A DNA stretch of 64,000 bases, taken from the NCBI GenBank assembly GCA_016720705.1, contig JADKKB010000007.1, positions 1,922,001-1,986,000 of the forward strand, given 5' to 3'. The position numbers were made by a program, and so were the translations under genes. A model generated the notes under the pieces. The model ran no database searches. It saw nothing but the letters and a program-made list of their open reading frames with translations, and was not told the DNA's origin. The stretch is from Chloracidobacterium sp. GTDB taxonomy: Bacteria; Acidobacteriota; Blastocatellia; Pyrinomonadales; Pyrinomonadaceae. Positions within the stretch are counted from its first letter, which is position 1. The number at the start of each line of letters is the position of its first letter. Positions 16,757 through 26,236 of the stretch are shown piece by piece.

Positions 16757-19501
16757 CTACAACGTGATCGCTGCCTGGGCTGCCGCCAAACGGGCGATCG
16801 GTACACGGAATGGTGAACAACTGACGTAGTTCATACCAAGTTTGTGACAGAACATTACGCTGTCCGGATCGCCGCCGTGCTCGCCGCAGATGCCGACCTT
16901 TAGATTTGGCTTTTCTTCACGCCCGCGATCGATGCCCATCCGGATCAATTCGCCGATGCCATCGGTGTCGATCGTCTGGAAAGGATCGTACGGCAGAATG
17001 CCGAGATCGAGATATTTCGGCAGAAATCCGCCGATATCGTCCCGGCTAAAGCCGAAACTCATCTGCGTTAGATCATTAGTGCCGTAGCTGAAAAAGTCAG
17101 CCACCTTTGCCATAAGTCCGGCGCGGATCGCGGCCCTTGGCGTTTCGATCATCGTACCGTATAGATAGGGTATCTTCTTGATCTTCAGCTTTTCGCAAAC
17201 TTCTTTATACACGCGGTCCACGATCAGCTTTTGGTGTGAGAGCTCATTAAAGGTGCAGGTGACCGGGATCATTATCTCGGGCAGAGCTTTTTGGCCCGCT
17301 TTGATCAGTTCGGCAGCCGCCTCAAATATGGCTCGGACCTGCATCTCGGTTATCTCCGGATAGCTAATGCCGAGACGGACGCCGCGATGACCGAGCATCG
17401 GATTGTTTTCGTGCAGGGCGATCACGCGGCGTTTAAGTACGCTCATACTGATGCCGAGTACCTTGCTGAGTTCCTGTAGCTTGGCTTTATCGTGCGGGAC
17501 AAATTCGTGCAGCGGCGGGTCAAGCAGTCGGATCGTGACCGGCAAGCCCTTCATCACCTTGAGCGTATCCTTGATGTCCTTTTTGACGTATTTCGCGAGC
17601 TGATTGAGAGCTGCACGGCGTTCTTTCTCTTCCTTTGCGACGATCATTCGCCGCAAGTGGAACAGCGGTTCCTCGCCGCCCTCACCGTAGAACATATGTT
17701 CTGTGCGGAAAAGTCCTATGCCCTCGGCTCCGAATTTCATCGCCTGCTTGGCATCCTCGGGCGTTTCGGCATTGGCCCGAACCCCAAGTACCTTGACCTT
17801 GTCCACGAGCTTCATTAGCTGTGTGTACGATCGGTTTTTGTCGAGGTCGATGGCGACGAGCGGCATTATGCCCTCGTAAACCAGTCCCTTGGTGCCATTG
17901 AGGCTGAGCCAGTCGCCCTCGCGAATGACGGTGCCGTCGTGGGTCTTGAATGTGGCGGACTCTCGATTGATCTCGATATCGCCGCAACCGACGATACAGC
18001 ATTTGCCCCAACCGCGAGCGACCAGAGCAGCGTGCGATGTCATTCCACCCTTGGTGGTGAGGATCGCCTGCGACTTGTGCATTCCATCGACATCCTCAGG
18101 CGAGGTCTCTTCGCGAACGAGGATCACCTTTTCGCCCTTTTGAGCCCAAATGACGGCGTCAGCAGATGAGAAAACAACGCGGCCGAGAGCACCGCCGGGA
18201 CCGGCGGGCAATCCCTTGGCGATCGGTTTGGTGACAAGCTCAGCTTTGGGGTCGAGCATCGGCAGCAAAAGTTCGACAAGTTGATTGGGGCCGACGCGCA
18301 TCACGGCGGTATTGATATCGATCAGTTTCTCGGCATACATTTCCGCCGCCATTCGAACCGCCGCGACGCCGTTTCGCTTGCCGACACGACACTGCAGCAT
18401 ATACAGTTTTCCGCGCTCGATCGTAAACTCGATGTCCTGCATATCCTTGTAGTGCCGCTCCAGGCGCTTCTGGTATTCAAAGAGTTCTTTGTAGAGGCCG
18501 GGCATCAACTTTTCGAGAGTCGTGAATTTACGCGACTGATCGTTCTTGGAGTATTCGTTTACGGGAGCGGGCGTCCGGATGCCGGCGACGACGTCCTCAC
18601 CCTGAGCGTTGACGAGATATTCGCCGTAAAATTTGTTCTCACCCGACCCAGGATCGCGGGTAAATGCAACGCCTGTGCAGCAATCTGAGCCCATATTGCC
18701 GAAGACCATCGCCTGAATGTTAACGGCCGTGCCCCATTCGTCTGGGATATTTTCGATGCGGCGGTATTCGATCGCCCGTTTGCCGTTCCAACTGCTGAAA
18801 ACAGCACTGATGCCGCCCCAAAGCTGTTGTTCCGGGTCATCGGGAAACTCTGACCCGAGAACCTTTTTGATCGTCTTTTTGTAGTCGGCGACCAATTTCT
18901 TAAGGTCATCGCCGGTCAGATCGGTGTCAAACTGATAGCCATTTTGATGCTTGACGCTTTCCAGCTTTTCGTCGAGTAGCTTGCGGATGCCTTTACCGCC
19001 CTTCGGCTCGACGCCGGCCGCCTTTTCCATAACCACATCGGCATACATCATGATCAAACGGCGGTATGCGTCGTAGGCGAAGCGCTCGTCGCCGCCCTGG
19101 GCGATGAGGCCGCCGATGGTATGCTCAGTCAAGCCGATGTTAAGCACGGTCTCCATCATCCCGGGCATCGAACGACGGGCGCCCGAGCGGACCGAGACGA
19201 GCAGGGGGTCGCTCGCGTCGCCAAACTTACGTCCGGCGAGCTTTTCCATTTTGCGCAAGGCCTCGTCAGCCTCAGCCTTGAGTGACTTGGGATACTTTTT
19301 ACGGTTTTCGTAAAAGTAGGTGCAAACCTCGGTCGTGACGGTAAATCCCGGCGGAACCGGGAGTTGGAGTTCGCGGTGGCCGGCCATTTCGGCCAGATTC
19401 GCACCCTTTCCGCCCAGAAGGTTTTTCATCGATTCATTGCCTTCTGCTTTGCCGCCGCCAAAGAAATATACGAATTTTGGATTTTTATTAGGTTTTGCCA
19501 T
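16757..19501 (-). CDS. ppdK: pyruvate, phosphate dikinase
   Basis: A 914-residue enzyme that interconverts pyruvate, ATP and phosphate with PEP, AMP and pyrophosphate. The N-terminal ATP-grasp domain (GGKGANLAEMA, SVRSGARRSMPGMM) is followed by the swivelling phosphohistidine domain, with GGMTSHAALVARG and catalytic His near residue 490. The C-terminal TIM barrel contains GIGLFRTEHMF, YGTNDLTQMSFGFSRDD and VGICGEHGGDP, with the proton-donor Cys. The length is normal. It fits pyrophosphate-linked metabolism, and the membrane pyrophosphatase at 50.5 kb uses the same metabolite. Read alone on the - strand, with no clear operon partner. Confidence 0.97.
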   Translation of the reverse strand: MAKPNKNPKFVYFFGGGKAEGNESMKNLLGGKGANLAEMAGHRELQLPVPPGFTVTTEVCTYFYENRKKYPKSLKAEADEALRKMEKLAGRKFGDASDPLLVSVRSGARRSMPGMMETVLNIGLTEHTIGGLIAQGGDERFAYDAYRRLIMMYADVVMEKAAGVEPKGGKGIRKLLDEKLESVKHQNGYQFDTDLTGDDLKKLVADYKKTIKKVLGSEFPDDPEQQLWGGISAVFSSWNGKRAIEYRRIENIPDEWGTAVNIQAMVFGNMGSDCCTGVAFTRDPGSGENKFYGEYLVNAQGEDVVAGIRTPAPVNEYSKNDQSRKFTTLEKLMPGLYKELFEYQKRLERHYKDMQDIEFTIERGKLYMLQCRVGKRNGVAAVRMAAEMYAEKLIDINTAVMRVGPNQLVELLLPMLDPKAELVTKPIAKGLPAGPGGALGRVVFSSADAVIWAQKGEKVILVREETSPEDVDGMHKSQAILTTKGGMTSHAALVARGWGKCCIVGCGDIEINRESATFKTHDGTVIREGDWLSLNGTKGLVYEGIMPLVAIDLDKNRSYTQLMKLVDKVKVLGVRANAETPEDAKQAMKFGAEGIGLFRTEHMFYGEGGEEPLFHLRRMIVAKEEKERRAALNQLAKYVKKDIKDTLKVMKGLPVTIRLLDPPLHEFVPHDKAKLQELSKVLGISMSVLKRRVIALHENNPMLGHRGVRLGISYPEITEMQVRAIFEAAAELIKAGQKALPEIMIPVTCTFNELSHQKLIVDRVYKEVCEKLKIKKIPYLYGTMIETPRAAIRAGLMAKVADFFSYGTNDLTQMSFGFSRDDIGGFLPKYLDLGILPYDPFQTIDTDGIGELIRMGIDRGREEKPNLKVGICGEHGGDPDSVMFCHKLGMNYVSCSPFRVPIARLAAAQAAITL

Positions 19502-19652
19502 AGGTCAAATATAGAGTGCTATTCGAATTTTAACGACCCGCGAAGCGTTAGAATATGACCAATGTCACAAATTTGAATCACCCCGGCATCCAAATCAGAC
19601 GAGTGAACGAATCACATCGTTCGACAAAAAGCTATAATGTCGAGGAAAAGCT

Positions 19653-20117
19653 ATGGCCGAACACATCTTGTTGCGTGAGATCACACTTGCCCTGCCGAGG
19701 CCCGAGGCATTCGGTTTTTTTGCGGACGCTGGAAACCTTGAGCGGATAACGCCGCCCGAACTCAAATTTCAGATAATTACTCCGCAGCCGATCAATATCG
19801 AAAGCGGTGCGCTGATCGATTACCAACTGCGGATGCGCGGAATACCAATAAAATGGCGAACCGAGATATCGACCTGGGAACCGCCATTCCGGTTTGTCGA
19901 CCAACAGTTAAAAGGTCCGTACACGCAATGGATACACACCCACACTTTCACTGAGATCTCGCCGAATGAAACCCTTATCCACGACGAAGTGCGCTACCGC
20001 CTGCCGCTCGAACCGTTGGGCGACATCATCCATTTCTTTATTCGAAAAGAGCTCGACTACATCTTTGACTATCGGCAAAAGGCCGTTGCGGAGATACTTG
20101 GTGATAAAGTCCACTAA
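19653..20117 (+). CDS. SRPBCC (START-like) ligand-binding family protein
   Basis: 154 residues. The start MAEHILLREITLALPRPEAFGFFADAGNLERITPPEL and the middle IDYQLRMRGIPIKWRTEI match the SRPBCC polyketide cyclase/CoxG-like group, which forms a helix-grip pocket for hydrophobic ligands. The ligand and role are unknown; relatives often sit beside photolyase or epimerase genes, which is not the case here. TATAAT occurs at 19633, and a GAGGAAAAG ribosome site lies just before the ATG. Confidence 0.75.
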   Translation: MAEHILLREITLALPRPEAFGFFADAGNLERITPPELKFQIITPQPINIESGALIDYQLRMRGIPIKWRTEISTWEPPFRFVDQQLKGPYTQWIHTHTFTEISPNETLIHDEVRYRLPLEPLGDIIHFFIRKELDYIFDYRQKAVAEILGDKVH

Positions 20118-20180
20118 CAGACCCGTCTTTAGAGCAGCATCCTGATAAGATGTAGAAAGTCTAAGCGTGGGGTCAACATT

Positions 20181-20891
20181 GTGCAGAAAATACTGATCGT
20201 TGAGGACGAACAACATCTGGCCGACGGCCTGCGGTTTAACCTTGAGGCGGAGGGCTTTGTGGCAGAGGTCGCAGCGGACGGCGAGATCGCACTTGAGCGG
20301 TTGGCGGCCGCGAAGTTCGATGCGGTCGTGCTGGATGTAATGCTGCCCAAGGTGGACGGTTTTGACGTCGCCCGCACGATGCGTGAGCGTTCTGATTACA
20401 CACCGATACTGATGTTGACGGCTCGTGGACGTCCTGAGGACGTACTTATCGGATTTGAGGCCGGAACGGACGATTATCTGGCAAAACCATTTGATCTGGA
20501 GATCTTTTTGGCAAGGTTGAACGGCCTCCTACGTCGACGCCAATGGCTCGAAAACTCGGGCCGCTCAAAGCCGTCTGAGTCGATTATCAAGGTCAACGGC
20601 CGTACGATCGATCTCGGAAATCTCGAACTCCGCCACGGCGACGAACTCGTCCGGATCACTCTGATGGAGGCCAAGCTGCTCCGTTATCTGATCGAACACG
20701 AAGGCCGTGCCGTATCGCGCAAGGTGATACTCGAAGAGGTTTGGCAGTTACAAGAGGATACCGATACGCGTGCGATCGATAATTTTATCGTCCGTCTGCG
20801 TAAGCATCTCGAGGATCAACCCAACGACCCAAAGATAGTCCAGACCGTTCGCGGGATCGGCTATAAATTTGTTTCCGATACCGTTGGTTGA
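20181..20891 (+). CDS. OmpR-family response regulator
   Basis: 236 residues, starting with GTG (MQKILIVEDEQ). The receiver domain has the acidic pair ED at 8-9, phospho-accepting D52 in VVLDVMLPK, the Thr/Lys switch residues (LMLTARG, LAKPF) and then a winged-helix DNA-binding domain (RITLMEAKLLRYLIEHEG, DTRAIDNFIVRLRKHLED, VRGIGYKF). It acts as a phosphorylation-controlled transcription factor. No histidine kinase gene is adjacent: the next gene is convergent and unrelated. It is therefore an orphan here, with its kinase encoded elsewhere. Confidence 0.93.
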   Translation: MQKILIVEDEQHLADGLRFNLEAEGFVAEVAADGEIALERLAAAKFDAVVLDVMLPKVDGFDVARTMRERSDYTPILMLTARGRPEDVLIGFEAGTDDYLAKPFDLEIFLARLNGLLRRRQWLENSGRSKPSESIIKVNGRTIDLGNLELRHGDELVRITLMEAKLLRYLIEHEGRAVSRKVILEEVWQLQEDTDTRAIDNFIVRLRKHLEDQPNDPKIVQTVRGIGYKFVSDTVG

Positions 20892-20896
20892 ATGCG

Positions 20897-23800
20897 CTAT
20901 CGAACGTAGGCATTCGGCAACGGCACATCTCCCGCCAGTCCCCAATTAAAATAAATACCGCCGCCGTCCGAGCTTTTGCGGACGTACCAGGTGGCGTCGG
21001 ACTGGCGCCAAACGGCAAAATCAAATCGTCCGTCGCCTTCGTAGTCGCCGACTACCGGCAGATCGCCGCTACTGCCCCACGCGACGGCCAGAAAATCGTC
21101 ATTAGAACTTTTCAAAACGTACCAAACGCCCGTTGACGGACGGAAGACCGCGATGTCGGCCTTACCGTCACCATCGTAGTCGCCAGCCACCGACTTATCG
21201 CCCGCCATACCAAATTGGCGGATATAGATCTGGCTATCCGAACTGCGCCAGATATACCAAACGCCCGTGGATGCCCGGAATATTGCCGTGTCGTCCTTGC
21301 CGTCGCCGTCAAAATCAGCTGCAACCGGGACGTCGCCGTTTGAACCGAGAGTGCGAACGCTGAGGGCATTATCCGAGCTCTGCCGAATGTACCAATTGCC
21401 GTCGCTCGGCCGCCAAACCGCGAGGTCGGCCTTGCCGTCGCCGTCATAATCGGCGGGCACGGGTATGTCGCTTGCCAAGCCGAATTGGGCAAAATAGATC
21501 GGCCGGTTAGCACGGTCGACAACAAACCACAGGCCGTTTTCGGGCCGATAGAATGCAAAATCAGTGAAACGGTCGCCGTCATAGTCCGCCGGCACGAGAG
21601 TGTCGGTCGGCCGTGCAAACCTTAGCCACGCAGTAGTAGAGCTTAGCGACGAAACATACCAATTCGAATTGCTGGATCGATAGACGGCAAAGTCGGTCCG
21701 GCGATCGCCGCTGAAATCAAAATAGTTGCCCTTGGCCACCTGACAACTGTTGAGCATTATCGAAACGTCATTCGACCCAAAATTAACAGACACGATATCG
21801 GGCTTGCCATCAGTATTAAAATCGGCGACGCGGACGGCATTCGGATTTTCGCCCACAGTAACGTTACTTGATGAAACACGGACAATATTCGTCCCGCTCA
21901 TCGCGGTCGCATATGTTTTGATCCCGCTGTTTAAGAAATCCGCCGCCGCGATCGAGATCGGATTCGATCCGCCGGCCGGATTATTGTTCGAGCAGTTTGT
22001 AAACGAACCGTTAATGTTGCCGTTGCAACTCGAGATACTGTCGTTGTTGTAATTTGCGACGATCAGGTCCGCGATACCGTCACCGCCCAGATCGGCGAGT
22101 TCGATGGCGACCGGGCCTGTGCCGGTCGGGATGTTCTGATTGAGTACAAATGTACCGTTTCCATTGCCGAAAAAGGTCGAGACGCTGTCCGAGCCAAAAT
22201 TGGCGACGATCACGTCCTTATTGCCGTCCGCGTTAAGATTGCCGGTCGTGACAAATGACGGTTGCGTACGAGTGCGGATCGAGGTGCCGGGTGTAAATGA
22301 GCCTGTGCCGGTTCCCAGCAAAATTGAGACAGTGCCGGAGAAAAAGCTGCCGAAGTTGGCAACAACGAGGTCTTGTTTCGAATCGTTGTTAAAGTCGGCC
22401 GAGGCGATCGAGAGCGGGCTTGCACCCACAAAAAAGCTCAACGGTGCCCCAAAGGTCCCGTTTCCGTTGCCGAGATAGATCGCAACGGTGTTTGATCCCG
22501 AATTAGTGACGGCGAGGTCAAAATTATTGTCTGCGTTAAACTTACCGGCGACGATCGCGTACGGCCCTGATCCGGCACTGAGGAGCGTCTGCGCCTGCAT
22601 CGTGCCGTCGCCGTTGCCGAGCAGGATCGAAACGTCATTAGATACCTGATTGGTTACCGCCAGATCCGCTTTGCCGTCGTTGTTATAGTCAGCGACGGCG
22701 ACGTTGGTCGGATTGATGCCGACAGGGAAACTGGTCGGAGCAAACGACGCCGCCGAACAACTCGCAGGCGGTAGCGTTGGTGGCGGGCCCGTCGTAATGT
22801 CGATGCTCCAGCCACCGGTGATCGTGCCGGATGTACTGGTCGAATTGGACATTATGAATAGCCGCCATTCACCGTTTGGGCTGAAATTGTTAAAAATGTT
22901 CAATCCGCTATTGTTGGCATAATAGGGTGCCAGTGGTGCCGGGCCCGGGAAATAATGAGAACCGCCAGAATTGTCGGTCGGCCGATAACTGCCGGTGAGG
23001 ATCGGGATCGTGACTTGCCCCGATGCCGAATCATCGAAGGTGACATTTGCGTTGTTAACGGCCGCACTCGACCCGGCTCCGGACATCAGCACGAGGCTGC
23101 GGCCATTCGGGCTGACGAGCAGAAATCTTGACGACTGCGGATTTGTAAGGGTCAAACCGTTCAGCGTCACATTGATATCGGTAATCGCTCCGACCTGTCC
23201 GGCAACGGTGATCGGGGTTCCGTACGGCGTTGCCGGTCGATTTTGATCATAAATACCGATAAATGAGCTGTTTGCAAATGACGCCGGTGCCCCATCGGTA
23301 GTGATCGACAGCGACCAACCGGAGTTGATGCTGCCGGCAGAGAAAATGGCGTCGTCGGCGACGTATAGCGTCCAGTTGCCGTTCGGGTCGGTGCCGTTAA
23401 AGACTGAGGCAAAGGTCGATGCGTTCGGCTGGCTGTACGGCCCGGCAGGAGCGGGCGAGGGGAACGTGTCTGCAACGGCATCGCCGCTGGTCGGCTTATA
23501 GTTGCCGGTCTGCGCATCGAGTGGCAATGTATTGGCTGCGTCATCCGCAATAGTCCAGACACGATCATCGACATTGAGCGATGCACCCACATCTGACAAG
23601 AAAATGTACTTCGCACCGGTCGGCCCAACGAGTAGAAAATCCAGGTCATTCACCCGTTGATGGCTGACACCATTGAGAGTCACGGCGACGCGCGTTATCG
23701 TTCCGGTCATAGAGCCTACCGTGATCTGAGAAGGGTACACGCTGGCGGCCGTCGGTGCCGTCAGCGACGGAACGGCGTTGATCGTGACGCTCGTATTATT

Positions 23801-23914
23801 TGAAAAGACGGTTTTGGGAGTCCGTGTCTGGGCGGGAAGTGCCGCCGCAAGCGAGAGGACGAGCAGACAAACCTGTAACGATGCGAACGACGCACGAATG
23901 CTGTGTAAACCCAT
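20897..23914 (-). CDS. large secreted protein: two P-domain-like modules and FG-GAP/VCBS repeats
   Basis: 1005 residues. The ATG at 23914 is chosen over an upstream start at 24028 because AGGAG lies seven bases before it and it opens with a signal peptide (LQVCLLVLSLAAALPAQ). Residues about 40-230 and 235-385 are two proprotein-convertase P-domain-like sandwiches (NDLDFLLVGPTG, GNWTLYVADDA; SSRFLLVSPNGRS, GEWRLFIMSNS). Residues 400-690 hold FG-GAP repeats (VADYNNDGKADLAVTN, ILLGNGDGT). From about 700 there are six VCBS-like units with DYDGDGKAD Ca2+-binding loops and WYVxxSSD. Probably a surface adhesin or matrix protein; no protease domain is present. Confidence 0.85.
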   Translation of the reverse strand: MGLHSIRASFASLQVCLLVLSLAAALPAQTRTPKTVFSNNTSVTINAVPSLTAPTAASVYPSQITVGSMTGTITRVAVTLNGVSHQRVNDLDFLLVGPTGAKYIFLSDVGASLNVDDRVWTIADDAANTLPLDAQTGNYKPTSGDAVADTFPSPAPAGPYSQPNASTFASVFNGTDPNGNWTLYVADDAIFSAGSINSGWSLSITTDGAPASFANSSFIGIYDQNRPATPYGTPITVAGQVGAITDINVTLNGLTLTNPQSSRFLLVSPNGRSLVLMSGAGSSAAVNNANVTFDDSASGQVTIPILTGSYRPTDNSGGSHYFPGPAPLAPYYANNSGLNIFNNFSPNGEWRLFIMSNSTSTSGTITGGWSIDITTGPPPTLPPASCSAASFAPTSFPVGINPTNVAVADYNNDGKADLAVTNQVSNDVSILLGNGDGTMQAQTLLSAGSGPYAIVAGKFNADNNFDLAVTNSGSNTVAIYLGNGNGTFGAPLSFFVGASPLSIASADFNNDSKQDLVVANFGSFFSGTVSILLGTGTGSFTPGTSIRTRTQPSFVTTGNLNADGNKDVIVANFGSDSVSTFFGNGNGTFVLNQNIPTGTGPVAIELADLGGDGIADLIVANYNNDSISSCNGNINGSFTNCSNNNPAGGSNPISIAAADFLNSGIKTYATAMSGTNIVRVSSSNVTVGENPNAVRVADFNTDGKPDIVSVNFGSNDVSIMLNSCQVAKGNYFDFSGDRRTDFAVYRSSNSNWYVSSLSSTTAWLRFARPTDTLVPADYDGDRFTDFAFYRPENGLWFVVDRANRPIYFAQFGLASDIPVPADYDGDGKADLAVWRPSDGNWYIRQSSDNALSVRTLGSNGDVPVAADFDGDGKDDTAIFRASTGVWYIWRSSDSQIYIRQFGMAGDKSVAGDYDGDGKADIAVFRPSTGVWYVLKSSNDDFLAVAWGSSGDLPVVGDYEGDGRFDFAVWRQSDATWYVRKSSDGGGIYFNWGLAGDVPLPNAYVR

Positions 23915-23973
23915 AATAAACTCCTGAATGTTGACGAATCCTATCGCAAACTTAACATTGATCGAGGCGGAAA

Positions 23974-25446
23974 TCAATGACTTTCCGAATGAGAACGGCG
24001 GCCCACGACCTTTACGGCACCACGCCATTTCTCGTGTAGTTCGAACCGCCAGATCTCGATCTCGGGGTCAATCGCCGCGGCAAAAAGATCAAGATCGCGA
24101 TGAAAACTCAATGCCGGAGCAGCGACATAAACGAGAGCCGGTTTATCCAGGATCTCCCGTCCGCCGAAGAGATCAGCCTCGGCCAGGATGCCACGGCGTC
24201 GTTGAAGTTCGATCTTGCGCCAGTAATCGGCGGCTTGAAATATCATCTCACGATCGGGCTTGGTCTTGAGCTCGATAATGACGAGACGACCGTCCTTGCG
24301 TAAGGCGAGCAGGTCGATCTTGTCGTTGGACGAGCGAAACTGATTGTAGATCGGAGCAAGTATCAGATTATCGTCAAGTAGCTTGATATTGCGGCGAAGT
24401 ATGGATTCGAGCCACGCCTCGGGAGCGGCACGATAGAGTTCGTGGCGGCGGTTCGGCGGGTCAGGCGAACGATGGAGTTCGAGTTCGGCGACGAGTCCCG
24501 CAAGCTGGTCGGCATTTTCAAATGTCAGGATGCGGCGATCTTTGCGGATGCCGAACCACGTCCGTTCGCGTCCGAGGATCGTCCTCACCCGGGCAAACGG
24601 TAACCCGTAAAATCGTAGTGTTTCGCCCTGTTTCGAATAGACTATATCGATATTGGCGGGCGACAGAGCGATGATCGCGGCGGCCGTTTCGCTCGGTTGC
24701 GGGTTAGCGGGAAGGGTTAATTTTCGGGATCTTTCGCGCCAAAGATCGCGGATATTTCGTTTGGGCAGTTCGACAAGCAAGGGCGGATCAACCTTTCGCG
24801 AGACTTCGACGATCGATATCACACTCTTCCAGCGTGCTGTGAAAAGGGCGTGTAGTTTTTGCAGATTGCGCGCCCCTCGGCGTTCGGCAATAATCCAGAT
24901 ATCGAGGACAGGTTTCTTTTTTCGCGCACCGAGTTTTTCAAACCAGAGCATCGCGGCGGCGGACATCGTTTCAGCGGTTAATTTATCGGTGACGTCAGCG
25001 ATCGCGGCAATGTGTTTGCCATCGCGGACAAATGTGATCTGGGCGATGCGGCCGTTATACGCGTTAAGAGCGACGCGTTCGAGCCTTGTGCCGTGGCAAC
25101 TATCAGCTATCAGACGGCCAAACTCATTGGCCCTTTGCAAACGGGCGAGTTCGATCTCGGCGGTCAGTTCCGAGGCCGCTGTGCGTGGTATCAGCCTGAC
25201 AGTCTCGCGGTTTTTGCCAAATGCTCCGGCAACATCAAGCTCGATCTCGTGACCGTCCGGCCGGAAACCATTCAACCGCCAAGAGTGAAAACCCGCATCA
25301 TCCGGAAACCCAAAGAGAGCTTTGCCATCCCGTGCATCGACATCCAGCTCATCGCAATTCAACGGAAACGAACGGCCGCCTTCGCGGACCAGAAGCCATT
25401 CGAAATGGCCGTCGATCAACTGCCGAAGTGTGTCCGCGTCTACCAT
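23974..25446 (-). CDS. protein with C-terminal PD-(D/E)XK nuclease-like domain
   Basis: 490 residues. The ATG at 25446 overlaps the stop of the SGNH hydrolase gene (ATGGTAG), a coupling arrangement, so it is preferred to the start at 25488. The N-terminal 300 residues are not recognised. Residues about 360-460 read IYNQFRSSNDKIDLLALRK, then LVIIELKTKPDREMIFQAADYW: an Asp strand followed by ExK, the core of restriction-endonuclease-like nucleases such as NucS. DNA or RNA cleavage is therefore possible but unproven. It may equally be a scaffold that has lost activity. Confidence 0.65.
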   Translation of the reverse strand: MVDADTLRQLIDGHFEWLLVREGGRSFPLNCDELDVDARDGKALFGFPDDAGFHSWRLNGFRPDGHEIELDVAGAFGKNRETVRLIPRTAASELTAEIELARLQRANEFGRLIADSCHGTRLERVALNAYNGRIAQITFVRDGKHIAAIADVTDKLTAETMSAAAMLWFEKLGARKKKPVLDIWIIAERRGARNLQKLHALFTARWKSVISIVEVSRKVDPPLLVELPKRNIRDLWRERSRKLTLPANPQPSETAAAIIALSPANIDIVYSKQGETLRFYGLPFARVRTILGRERTWFGIRKDRRILTFENADQLAGLVAELELHRSPDPPNRRHELYRAAPEAWLESILRRNIKLLDDNLILAPIYNQFRSSNDKIDLLALRKDGRLVIIELKTKPDREMIFQAADYWRKIELQRRRGILAEADLFGGREILDKPALVYVAAPALSFHRDLDLFAAAIDPEIEIWRFELHEKWRGAVKVVGRRSHSESH

Positions 25447-26204
25447 TCGTAATTTTCGGTGAAAAACTTGATCATCGCCGCGGACCAATCGTTATAACCC
25501 TGTTCAGATGGATGAATGCCATCGGCGAAGAATCCATCGAGTCTGACTTCGACCGGTTGCGGATAATAGAAAACGCGCTCCATATCGCGGGTAAATTCCT
25601 TGATATTGGCGTCGTGCATTTGCGATAGCTGCCATAAAAGCTGCTTGGACGGCGGCGGTATCGCGTGGGTGTACTTGATCATCGGGCAATTGGAGATAAA
25701 GATGACGGCGTCCGGGTGCTTACGCCGCATAATGCCGATGAGTTCGGTCATATCCTCGCGCCAACGGCGTGGGCTAGAGAGCCTCATCACGTCGTTACCG
25801 CCGATTCCGAGCAGAATATAATCGAACTGCTTGTCGGGCATATGCGGCACGAGTTCGTCGATCGTGCGGCGGGCGGTCACGCCGTTTTTGCCGAGTACGT
25901 CCCATTCGACGGGGCGTTTAATATGATCGCTAAGGTGCTTGGCGAAGCGTCCGGCAAGTGCGAGTTCGTGTGTGCGGGCACCAAGGCCGGCGACCGTCGA
26001 TTCGCCAATGACATAGAGCCTCGCCGGATCATCGCCTTCGCCTGCGATGCCGGTCAGCGGTCCGGCGGCGGCAGGCAGCACACCGACCTTCCACCGCGTG
26101 ATCGACCCCTGCATAAATAAAAATGGCGATATCGGCGCGATCGCCGCCGCACCGAGTACGAACTTTGCCTGCAGCCGCCTTAGGTTGGTGTCGTCCTTGT
26201 CCAT
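25440..26204 (-). CDS. SGNH/GDSL-family hydrolase, membrane-anchored
   Basis: 254 residues from the ATG at 26204 (MDKDDTNLRRL). An upstream in-frame start would cross into the divergent lipoprotein gene. A hydrophobic segment (FVLGAAAIAPISPFLF) is a probable anchor or signal. SGNH blocks are present: VIGESTVAGLG (Ser nucleophile), KNGVTARR (Gly), LGIGGNDVM (Asn) and DGIHPSEQGY (Asp and His). The family includes lipases, esterases and acetyl-polysaccharide esterases; the substrate is not evident. The stop overlaps the start of the PD-(D/E)XK-like gene. Confidence 0.82.
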   Translation of the reverse strand: MDKDDTNLRRLQAKFVLGAAAIAPISPFLFMQGSITRWKVGVLPAAAGPLTGIAGEGDDPARLYVIGESTVAGLGARTHELALAGRFAKHLSDHIKRPVEWDVLGKNGVTARRTIDELVPHMPDKQFDYILLGIGGNDVMRLSSPRRWREDMTELIGIMRRKHPDAVIFISNCPMIKYTHAIPPPSKQLLWQLSQMHDANIKEFTRDMERVFYYPQPVEVRLDGFFADGIHPSEQGYNDWSAAMIKFFTENYEW

Positions 26205-26236
26205 TGGTTTCGTTATGTTAGAATTTAAATACTCTA

